Shown here piece after piece: positions 46,747 through 54,112 of a stretch of 64,000 nt of DNA. Both the position numbers and the translations under genes were made by a program. The stretch lies in NCBI GenBank assembly GCA_017309115.1, contig JAFLEF010000013.1:1-64000 (forward strand), given 5' to 3'. Below the pieces are notes generated by a model that made no database searches, was not told the DNA's origin, and worked only from the letters and a program-made list of their open reading frames with translations. This stretch comes from Verrucomicrobiota bacterium. Lineage in GTDB: Bacteria > Verrucomicrobiota > Verrucomicrobiia > Limisphaerales > UBA9464. Position 1 is the first letter of the stretch. The number at the start of each line of letters is the position of its first letter.

Positions 46747-47547
46747 TCACGGCTGCACGCCGCGCCATTCGCCCTGCCACATGGTTCGCGCTTTGCCGCC
46801 CAGAGCGACCCGGTCGCCCTCGTGGCGCATGCGAACCGCCCCGCCCCGGGCACTCGCCTGCCATCCCAACAACTCCAGCCGACTCAACCGCTGCGACCAA
46901 AAGGGAGCCAGGGTGCAATGGGCCGAACCCGTCACGGGATCCTCCGCCACCCCGGCGCCCGGGGCAAAGAACCGGGACACACAGTCGAAACGACCGCTTC
47001 CCGGGGCCGTCACGATGACGCCCCGCACCGGCAGACGGGCCAGCGCGGGAAACTGCGGCTGCAAGTTGCGCACGGCCGCTTCATCCGCCAGTTCACACAA
47101 ATAGTCATCGGCCGAACGCCCCACCCACCGGGGGGATTCGCCCAAGGCTTCCACCAGTCCCAACGGCGGTTCCGTCTCCCGGGCGGGACGCGCCGGGAAG
47201 TCCATCTCGATCCCCGCCGGTCCCCGACGACACATCAGGACTCCGCTGTGCTGCGTCTGAAACCGCACGGGTTCCCGGAGCGACGCTCGACCGGTCTCCC
47301 AGAGCACATGCGCACTCGCCAGCGTGGCATGACCGCAGAGGGAGACTTCGACAGTCGGGGTGAACCAACGCAGCCCCCAGGCGTCCCGACCCGGCACGAG
47401 GAAGGCCGTTTCGGAGAGATTCATCTCGGCCGCCACCCGCTGCATCCAGCCGGGATCTGCCGGGGTCTCCAGCAAACACACCACCGCCGGATTGCCGGAA
47501 AAATCCTCCTCCGCGAAAGCGTCAACTCCCCACAGCATCGCATTCAC
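46747..47547 (-). CDS. PhzF family isomerase/epimerase
   Basis: A 266-residue protein (GTG 47547; ATG at 47538 also possible). The PhzF hallmarks are present: VDAFAEEDFSGNPAVVCLL, NLSETAFLVP (the catalytic Glu), RWFTPTVEVSLCGHATLASAHVL and DPVTGSAHCTLAPFW. The fold resembles diaminopimelate epimerase. Only PhzF of phenazine producers has a proven reaction and none of the other phz genes is here. The start follows pxpA by 31 bases on the same strand. Confidence 0.92.
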   Translation of the reverse strand: MNAMLWGVDAFAEEDFSGNPAVVCLLETPADPGWMQRVAAEMNLSETAFLVPGRDAWGLRWFTPTVEVSLCGHATLASAHVLWETGRASLREPVRFQTQHSGVLMCRRGPAGIEMDFPARPARETEPPLGLVEALGESPRWVGRSADDYLCELADEAAVRNLQPQFPALARLPVRGVIVTAPGSGRFDCVSRFFAPGAGVAEDPVTGSAHCTLAPFWSQRLSRLELLGWQASARGGAVRMRHEGDRVALGGKARTMWQGEWRGVQP

Positions 47548-47578
47548 CACGCCACCTTCCGCGCACCGACCGAGGCTT

Positions 47579-48334
47579 TCAACGGCCAAAGAGTGCCCGG
47601 GCCGCGAACCGGGCTAGCGCGACCGCATCCGGCGTGTCGCCATGAACACAGAGCGTCCGGGGCCGCAACGGCAGTTCCCGGCCTGACTGGGATTCCAGGC
47701 CCCGGCCCTGACGCAACCGTTCCAACCGCCGCCGAAGCACCGCCCGATCCGTCAGCACCGCCCCCGCCTCGGAACGCGGAACCAGGGTTCCATCGTCCCG
47801 ATACCCCCGATCGAGAAAGGCCTCCTCCCAGACCTCCACTCCCCACCGCTTCGCCAATCCCACCAGAGTTCCCCCGGCCAAGGCATACACGCGCAAGTTC
47901 CCAAACCAGCGCGAGACCGTCCGCAGATAGCACTCCGCAAGTTGCGCATCCCGTTCGACCGCGTGGTAGAGCGAGCCGTGCAGTTTCACGTGTTGAAGCC
48001 GCATTCGCTGGGCGCGCGCCAACCGATCCAAGGCTCCCACTTGGTGCACCAGGAGCACTTCCAGTTCCGCCGCCGTCAGGTTCACCTCACCGCGTCCGAA
48101 GGCACCCGCCACTCCCGGGTGGGCCCCGACCCGGACCCCCAACTCCCGACCCCAGGTCAGGCACCGCTCCATCGTGGCCAGATCGCCGGCATGCCCGCCA
48201 CACGCCACATTGACCGACGTGACCAACCCCATGAGCGCCCGCGTCCGCCGAACCGGTTCCCCTTCCCCCAAATCGCAATTGAGATCAAGCCGCACGGCGT
48301 CAGCAAAGGACAGTTTCGCCCTGCACCCCGTCAT
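47579..48334 (-). CDS. pxpA: 5-oxoprolinase subunit A
   Basis: A LamB/YcsF family protein that works with PxpB and PxpC to hydrolyse 5-oxoproline (pyroglutamate) using ATP. Family segments are LDLNCDLGEG, VTSVNVACGGHAGD, GVRVGAHPGV, LQHVKLHGSLYHAV, EAFLDRGYRDDGTLVPRS and LCVHGDTPDAVALA. The ATG at 48334 overlaps the vapC stop (ATGA), but GTG 48295 gives an N terminus that matches the family (MRLDLN...), so the true start may be 48295. Its partners are encoded at 55540-57099, more than 7 kb away. Confidence 0.93.
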   Translation of the reverse strand: MTGCRAKLSFADAVRLDLNCDLGEGEPVRRTRALMGLVTSVNVACGGHAGDLATMERCLTWGRELGVRVGAHPGVAGAFGRGEVNLTAAELEVLLVHQVGALDRLARAQRMRLQHVKLHGSLYHAVERDAQLAECYLRTVSRWFGNLRVYALAGGTLVGLAKRWGVEVWEEAFLDRGYRDDGTLVPRSEAGAVLTDRAVLRRRLERLRQGRGLESQSGRELPLRPRTLCVHGDTPDAVALARFAARALFGR

Positions 48335-48801
48335 GGTGACCTTCTGGCGCTCGGCAAGCGACTGCTGCCAGCACCAGTGATCGGATTGAACCAGCGCAAT
48401 CTCGGGAACCGTACGAAGTCCGCATCTGTCGTATGGAGCACGGCTCCGTTGTTCATGACTAAAGCGGCGATCTGGGCGTCGGACACGAGGTTGCCCGCCG
48501 TGCCCAGTGTCTCCAGAAGCTTCAAAGTATCCCTAACATGATCGGCCTCAGGGGCAACCACCTGAACCGGCGGCTGCTCCAGCCACGAACACACATGACC
48601 TGTGGCTTCGGCCACCGTCATTGGATTCCGGAATGCGCGGGGATGAGTAACGATGCGAACGAACCCAAACAGGACGACATGAAGCAATCCAACCGGTTCC
48701 GTCCCGGAAAGGCAGGACTGCCACCACGGTACGGCCTTGGAATGAAATGGAGAACTGGCGTCGTAGGTATAGATCAGCAAATTGATGTCGGGAACAATCA
48801 C
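48331..48801 (-). CDS. vapC: VapC-type PIN domain toxin
   Basis: A 156-residue PIN-domain ribonuclease. Acidic residues of the fold are visible in IVPDINLLIYTYD (Asp5), VSDAQIAALVM and HTTDADFVRFP. The form WLLHVVLFGFVRIVTHPRAF is like the TIGR00028 subgroup of VapC. Toxins of this type cut tRNA or rRNA. It overlaps the antitoxin gene by four bases, as is usual. Confidence 0.92.
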   Translation of the reverse strand: MIVPDINLLIYTYDASSPFHSKAVPWWQSCLSGTEPVGLLHVVLFGFVRIVTHPRAFRNPMTVAEATGHVCSWLEQPPVQVVAPEADHVRDTLKLLETLGTAGNLVSDAQIAALVMNNGAVLHTTDADFVRFPRLRWFNPITGAGSSRLPSARRSP

Positions 48802-49070
48802 CGAGCACCTCCCGAACGACTCGATTCCAGAAATTCATCCACTTCCAGATCATCGGCTAGCTTGTTGAGTCCAGAGGGATCCAATCCTGGACGCAATCCC
48901 AACGAACGAGCCTGAACGACAAATGGGCGACTGGCGGTGCGAGTCGCTTTCTGGCTCAGCCCGGCACGAATCGCCGCGTTGAGCACCTGCTTGAAGCTCG
49001 TCCGGGATTCATGCATGGCCTCCCGCAGCTTTCGCTCAACATCCCTATCCAAAGTCACGGTAGTTCGCAC
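48798..49070 (-). CDS. vapB: VapB-type antitoxin
   Basis: A 90-residue protein starting at GTG 49070. MRTTVTLDRDVERKLREAMHE at the N terminus has the ribbon-helix-helix pattern of a DNA-binding antitoxin, and the C-terminal half (ADDLEVDEFLESSR) is the expected toxin-binding tail. The stop codon overlaps the vapC start. It probably binds the palindrome at 49075-49086 and represses its own operon. Confidence 0.88.
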   Translation of the reverse strand: MRTTVTLDRDVERKLREAMHESRTSFKQVLNAAIRAGLSQKATRTASRPFVVQARSLGLRPGLDPSGLNKLADDLEVDEFLESSRSGGAR

Positions 49071-49425
49071 AAAAGCATCATGATGCGCTTAACTTTGGCG
49101 GTCAAGATGCGGCCTTCCCCAGTGGTTAGGTCAGTAGGTACGGAGTCCCGGCTTTAGCCGCTCCCGCGTCATCCGCAAAAGCATCCTGAGCTGCCGGTCA
49201 GTTCGACAGCGCAGCGGCTCTGAGATTGAGGCAATTCTTCAGACAGCTTTCGACAGACCCAAGAAGGCCATCTTCCGTCAGTCCCTTCTCTTCGATTGTC
49301 CAACGTTCTGACCCCATTGCCTTGGGCGCTGCCGCTGCCTGGGGTTGCGGTCGCGTGGCTTCGACAAACCGGCGGACCCGTGTCCCCTTGACCGAACCGC
49401 GTCCCGGGCCAGTCTAGTTCGTTTT
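49071..49425. other. Intergenic region with REP-like element
   Basis: The 355 bases between vapB and the divergent lipoprotein gene hold the vap promoter and a REP-like copy at 49139-49167 (TACGGAGTCCCGGCTTTAGC). The remainder has no plausible gene. Confidence 0.5.
49075..49105 (-). promoter_or_regulatory. Probable vapB promoter with operator palindrome
   Basis: On the minus strand TTGACC (49105-49100) is followed after 17 bases by CATGAT (49082-49077). The second box is inside a perfect 12-base palindrome GCATCATGATGC (49075-49086). With transcription starting about six or seven bases further on, the message would begin at or near the vapB start codon (49070), that is, leaderless. Confidence 0.55.
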
Positions 49426-49788
49426 ATGAACCTCAACGACAGTTTCAACGGTCCGGCGTGGACCCAAGTTCGGGCGATGCTGGCGGTGGTGGTCGCGGCA
49501 ACGACCTTGGCGGGATGTGCTTCGATGGGCTCTTCGGCGAAGTCCGCGGAGTCCAAGGCCGATTCCGAGTCCGAAGTGCCGGTCCTGCTTCAGGATCTTC
49601 CGGGACCGGTCCAGGCCGCGTTTCTGGAGGAGGCCTACAAGGCCGGAGGGGTTATTGGTGAGATTGAGCGGGAGACTGAAGCGGACGGTTCCGTGGTCTA
49701 TGAAGGCACGGTGAACCTGCCCGGCGGCGGCGAAGTTGAGGTTGAAGTGGCTCCCGATGGCCGGGTGCTGGAAGTGGAGTCGCCATAA
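49426..49788 (+). CDS. Small lipoprotein, PepSY-like
   Basis: A 120-residue protein started at ATG 49426. Residues 17-31 (AMLAVVVAATTLAGC) form a lipoprotein signal with the cysteine at residue 31. The mature part is short, with PGPVQAAFLEEAYKAGGVIGEIERE followed by YEGTVNLPGGGEVEVEVAPDGRVLEVE, which resembles a single PepSY-type unit. Likely a membrane-attached protein of unknown function. It is the only plus-strand gene in the accessory region. Confidence 0.75.
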   Translation: MNLNDSFNGPAWTQVRAMLAVVVAATTLAGCASMGSSAKSAESKADSESEVPVLLQDLPGPVQAAFLEEAYKAGGVIGEIERETEADGSVVYEGTVNLPGGGEVEVEVAPDGRVLEVESP

Positions 49789-49980
49789 TCCCAGACCCTG
49801 TCCGTTACGGTTCAATCCAACATTCAGTAGACGATTAACCGCGAATTCGGCAGTTCTCATTCCCAACCTTCGTTCAGCTTTGGCCCTTCCCACCCGCAAG
49901 TGCAAGAAGTTGGCTAAGTAAGCCGGCAGCAAGCTGGGATCAAAAAAACGGCCGCTTCGATGTCCATTGAGCAGAAACCA

Positions 49981-50973
49981 CTAAACTGGGCAGCGATAAA
50001 GAAGACTGCCACTGTGTTTAATCCAATGCCCCGAAATTTTGGGCTGCCCAGAATCGTCGACATCGGGCTCCGTTGTATAATCGGGGTTATACCACTTGGG
50101 CTGCGCATAATAAACCGGTGAGTCGGTAAGTGTAGCAAAAATGCACATGGCAGCTGAGATCGGCTTCGGGCCAAATGGGGCAAGTGACAAAGGTTTCCTG
50201 TTTGCGATTCCGCAGATAAGGTCAAACGCACCCGAAACGTCATCAGGTGCCGCACGGCAAATATGAACTGAAGAGGGCTGGCCATGCCACATTTTACGAA
50301 TTTCCATAGCAGATCTCCAAACTCGTCTAATCGAGCTTACTCTTGCTGGAAACGGCAAGATTAGAGACAAATCAGTTTCGCTTTCATCAGCCATCAAATG
50401 TTCCTCCAGACCACCCGGCATAAAGCCAACATTCACGGCAAGTCTCTTTCTCGCCTCCTCCTCTGCACCTCGGTTGCTACACCTGAAAGTCGGTAACACG
50501 TCCCAATCCTCATGGTTACTGCTTAGAGCACCATTCCCATATCGCCCAGCACAATAGGTAACCAGCAAGTCCACAACTTTCGGATTCTGCAAAAGACACT
50601 TGAGATAGTAGAAATAAAAACGCTTCGGCATGCTCGTGATGTCCAAAATGACCGACGGCGTGGATGGTTGCCGGGAATCCATCATAAATTCAGGCACTGT
50701 AGCCAACAGATCTCTCATTAGGATGTTTGGTTCTCCGCAGTGACTTCGAAACCTCTCCACATTCTGATCTGTCTTACGCTCACCCTCATCGCTGAAAGGA
50801 GAGTCTGGCCACCGAACACGCAATATGTGATTACTCTCCATGACGCCAAGTCGGCTCAGAGATCTCGCAACTTGAACGGAGCGAATCTCCGAATTGATCG
50901 AGCCAAGAAAGTGCCACCTCCGTGCATCAGAGCACGCGAAAGACCATTCGAGATTACCTGACGGACGAAACAT
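49981..50973 (-). CDS. Uncharacterised protein, possible Rossmann-type sensor of conflict operon
   Basis: A 330-residue protein that I cannot place in a named family. The middle has a strand-loop-helix-strand pattern around VILDITSMPKRFYFYYLKCLL (108-128) then VVDLLVTYCAG (133-143). A second similar block is LSLAPFGPKPISAAMCIFATL (262-282) followed by VYYAQPKWYN. DxTS-x-PK and a later G-P-K-x-x-S with a following YY...YN recall the layout of CARF-like Rossmann sensor domains, but this is inference. It is the last gene of the four-gene operon, 19 bases after the NTPase gene. Confidence 0.8.
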   Translation of the reverse strand: MFRPSGNLEWSFACSDARRWHFLGSINSEIRSVQVARSLSRLGVMESNHILRVRWPDSPFSDEGERKTDQNVERFRSHCGEPNILMRDLLATVPEFMMDSRQPSTPSVILDITSMPKRFYFYYLKCLLQNPKVVDLLVTYCAGRYGNGALSSNHEDWDVLPTFRCSNRGAEEEARKRLAVNVGFMPGGLEEHLMADESETDLSLILPFPARVSSIRRVWRSAMEIRKMWHGQPSSVHICRAAPDDVSGAFDLICGIANRKPLSLAPFGPKPISAAMCIFATLTDSPVYYAQPKWYNPDYTTEPDVDDSGQPKISGHWIKHSGSLLYRCPV

Positions 50974-50992
50974 GCTCTCGAAGATAGGGCTA

Positions 50993-53071
50993 TTAATCCA
51001 GATTCAGTTCCGGCTGTTCCGGGGTACGCCTTCGGGACTCTCCGGCTCCGGGAAGAGCCTTTGCACTAAGGGCATGCTTAAGCAACTCTTCAGGTCGCAC
51101 ATAACGTGGTTCTTTAGTGTGCGCTTGATAAATTTGGTAGTGCGGAACGAGAATCGAATTCGCATAATATTTGAAGCGCCGACCTCGGATTTTATCGGCG
51201 GGGTTCTTCGATGTATGTTCGACACACTCCAAATCCCCCCATGCAACGCATTCATCTAGAAGTCTTTTTAGTTCAGGGAACTGTGCGACCTCATCCAGCA
51301 AAACCGAAAATCCATTAGCACCGGGGTATCTCATGGCCTCGTCATTCCGAAGCCTGATTCGAAGATCAGCAAACACCCTGTCTAGAAATCGAATCCGCAC
51401 ATCGCCGCCTGGGCGCCCCGGCTGTTTCGAAAGGTTCTGATGCCAACGCTTGCTAATGTTCTCTATAGCCACTCGCTGCACGGTAAGCGGCACTTCCCCA
51501 AACCCTGGTAGGCTGGTCTCTGACCTTAAATCACGTAGCCAAAGTTCCCAGGTCTCTCGGCAAATACTAAGAAACAAAGTTATATTGTTTGAACTCAGAG
51601 CCAGCACGTCTTCTGTGCCCCACCAGATGAGTTTCTGTTTGTGACTCGCCGCTAGCTGAAGGATCGCAAGGCTAACCCGCTCCTTTTGCCACCATACTGT
51701 CCATGGAGCTTTATCTTCAAGTTTCGGAGGCCGTTCTGTTTCGTGCCGGGGAGGCTGACCAAGATGACCTCCGTTCTGCTTTGCCCAAGCGCAAGCTAGG
51801 GCAGCATTCAATGGATCAATCCTAGAACTAGAGTCAGACGGCAGCGATCTGGATAGACCTGTCCTCCGATCGTATACAGCGCGGATGTAATTCTTCCATG
51901 AAGCGCTGAGGTCAGTGACGTTAATCAACGCCTCGACCGTAGTGTCCTGTTTGACGATAATGTGCCCAACCAAAACCTGTGGCGAGGGCGAGGCCCCGAA
52001 AAACTGTCGGCATAGAGAACGCTTTGATGAATATGGAGGAAGTCCGTCGGGGAGAGCTGCGCTAAGGCGTCTGCTAAAAACATCATCTGCAAATCCCTTG
52101 AATAACCAGTCTTTTGGGTTTTCCCCTCTGCGCAAGACCGCATCAAAATCTCGGATGACGTAATCACGAGATTCTTCGAGCTTTCTCCCTCCTGGCATGC
52201 TTAGAATCTCACTGTCGTAGTTTCGAGTTCCTATCCGATACGACACTCTTCCGTCCCTCCGCCCAAGAGCGCGATAGATGTGACGTCGGAATTCTTCGGT
52301 AAGTTGATATTGAGGAGGATCTTTGTGAAGGAGCTCTTCAACTTGATCAATACGCACAAAAGCAACAGAATCGGAAGCCAGTAATCCGGAACGCTTCATA
52401 CAAACAACCGAACACGCGACTGGTTCTCCTATGGCGGATTTACTTTGTTCAACTTCCTTGTCCAAAGAGTCGATGTTCCAGTTAGCCCAGCTACGGAGGT
52501 GATTAAGTCGTTTGTCTATTCTCTCACGAACCGCTTTCAACGTCGTGCATTCAGATAGATAGCCAAACCAGCAGTCCTCCTTGACTACGGCTGCGACGAA
52601 GTCATCAACGCGCGCAGTGTCGATCACATCTTCGAAGCACTCCCTTTTCCTGATCATTTGTTCGCACGAATCGAGAAGATCGTTCACAAGCCAATAGTTG
52701 AGATAGTCAACGAAAATGGCTGTCAGGCGTTGCACGTCCTCGTTTGTCGCCCCACTTGGCATTCGTTGAACTATATCGAGAACGCCACTTTTCGAGAGAT
52801 TCACCCCAGTGGCAATGAACATCTGCTGGCTCTTTGGAACCGGAAACTCTACCCCCTCTTCAAAGTATGCGATTTTGACTTTGGGATCAAACAGCCTCAA
52901 TATCATACTCTTACCGCAACCAATGGTGCCGCGAAGAATAACGTTACCTTGAGCGAAGACTTCCGGCAGGTGAGCGACCAAGAATGGACTAAAACAGCGA
53001 ACATACGCCTTCCCGTTTAGGCTGTCGGCTGCACGCGGGTCTTGAAACGGATTTGTGTTGAGTATGCTCAT
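50993..53071 (-). CDS. P-loop NTPase, probably ORC/CDC6-like
   Basis: A 692-residue protein. It opens with NTNPFQDPRAADSL and has a Walker A GTIGCGKS at 48-55. A Walker B-like stretch VAFVRIDQVEELL is at 236-248. NPF...PR upstream of a P-loop resembles the ORC-CDC6-like ATPases predicted in conflict systems. The remaining 440 residues have no catalytic motif I can see and may be helical, with a basic tail. The gene overlaps the PRTase gene stop (ATGA at 53068-53071). GC is clearly lower than in the flanks. Likely a regulatory switch for the neighbouring proteins. Confidence 0.85.
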   Translation of the reverse strand: MSILNTNPFQDPRAADSLNGKAYVRCFSPFLVAHLPEVFAQGNVILRGTIGCGKSMILRLFDPKVKIAYFEEGVEFPVPKSQQMFIATGVNLSKSGVLDIVQRMPSGATNEDVQRLTAIFVDYLNYWLVNDLLDSCEQMIRKRECFEDVIDTARVDDFVAAVVKEDCWFGYLSECTTLKAVRERIDKRLNHLRSWANWNIDSLDKEVEQSKSAIGEPVACSVVCMKRSGLLASDSVAFVRIDQVEELLHKDPPQYQLTEEFRRHIYRALGRRDGRVSYRIGTRNYDSEILSMPGGRKLEESRDYVIRDFDAVLRRGENPKDWLFKGFADDVFSRRLSAALPDGLPPYSSKRSLCRQFFGASPSPQVLVGHIIVKQDTTVEALINVTDLSASWKNYIRAVYDRRTGLSRSLPSDSSSRIDPLNAALACAWAKQNGGHLGQPPRHETERPPKLEDKAPWTVWWQKERVSLAILQLAASHKQKLIWWGTEDVLALSSNNITLFLSICRETWELWLRDLRSETSLPGFGEVPLTVQRVAIENISKRWHQNLSKQPGRPGGDVRIRFLDRVFADLRIRLRNDEAMRYPGANGFSVLLDEVAQFPELKRLLDECVAWGDLECVEHTSKNPADKIRGRRFKYYANSILVPHYQIYQAHTKEPRYVRPEELLKHALSAKALPGAGESRRRTPEQPELNLD

Positions 53072-54111
53072 GATGTTTCTCGGCTCACTCTTGGGAATAC
53101 TGGAACCCAGTTGGACTTCGGGGAATTGAAGTGAACGATCGGTATAGTGTTGTCGGGCGTATTCGAAAACATTACAACCGTTGCTCCTGTATGGTGATCG
53201 CCCCTTAAATGGAAGCCATGTGGGGCATATGGCGGCCCGCCAGCAGTGCAGGTTCCTTCGACCGCTGGGTGAATTCGGTTCGCTAGGGCCGAAACATGAT
53301 TCAACAGAGCATCCGACGCTTCGACTTTGCTCAAGAAGACCGAGTCTCCGAGTTTCACGACCGGAGCGATTTTCAGACGCCCCGCGGTCGTCGCCGCAAG
53401 GTCAGAGAATCGCTTGTAGCCGTCTGGACAGATCAGCATAGGGCAAAAGAGAATCGGTATATCTGAATGCTCTAGTGCCCATTTAACTATCTCAAGCCCT
53501 TGAAGTCCCGTTCCAACGAAGTCTTCCAATAATACTATTCTCTTGAAGTTCATTCCGGTGTAATGGCGTTTGATTTGTGCCGGATCTCCAAGTTCTTTGA
53601 GCGTTAGGAAGTTCGGCCTGCACTTGATTCCTGTAATTGAATTTGCATGATAGAATTCGCTTATAATTAAGCTGTCAGTTACGGACGCATACCAAGTGTG
53701 TTTCGAACGTTCGTTGTCTAGTTGTTCTGAGAAATTGTGTATGCTCATCTTCAATCCAGCACAATCCCATACCCAGCGTGAAATCTGGTTTGAATATGCA
53801 GTCCGATACAAACTCAGAAAATCATCAAACGAGAAGTAGGCTATGCGAAGTATAAATTGAAAAAGGGCGATCTGATCTTCATTTGATAGACCGGTGTTCT
53901 GCATCCAAGCGACCATTCTGTCTTGGAACACCGGTGCATGATGTGAGTACATGGCAGGCACATAGCGCGAATAAGCATGTTCGATCATGAAATCGAGCTG
54001 CCGCAGAATATCCTCAAAGGTCTCATCAGAATCTGGGGCCGCTCCAATTGGAAGGCGGTTCTCCAAACTCCACTGTTTTACGAAGTCACTCAGATGTCTG
54101 TGGCCAGCCAT
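53068..54111 (-). CDS. Phosphoribosyltransferase-like protein
   Basis: A 347-residue protein started at ATG 54111, one base after the methyltransferase stop. A helical N-terminal half leads to RIVLLEDFVGTGLQGLEIV at 191-209, which has the hydrophobic-strand-[ED]D-x-x-G-T-G form of the PRPP loop of type I phosphoribosyltransferases. The C-terminal region includes VVKLGDSVFLSKVEASDALL and LHLRGDHHTG-like segments around 270-325. Related PRTase-like proteins have been predicted as effectors in conflict systems. Substrate unknown. Low-GC gene. Confidence 0.8.
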   Translation of the reverse strand: MAGHRHLSDFVKQWSLENRLPIGAAPDSDETFEDILRQLDFMIEHAYSRYVPAMYSHHAPVFQDRMVAWMQNTGLSNEDQIALFQFILRIAYFSFDDFLSLYRTAYSNQISRWVWDCAGLKMSIHNFSEQLDNERSKHTWYASVTDSLIISEFYHANSITGIKCRPNFLTLKELGDPAQIKRHYTGMNFKRIVLLEDFVGTGLQGLEIVKWALEHSDIPILFCPMLICPDGYKRFSDLAATTAGRLKIAPVVKLGDSVFLSKVEASDALLNHVSALANRIHPAVEGTCTAGGPPYAPHGFHLRGDHHTGATVVMFSNTPDNTIPIVHFNSPKSNWVPVFPRVSRETS

Positions 54112-54112
54112 A

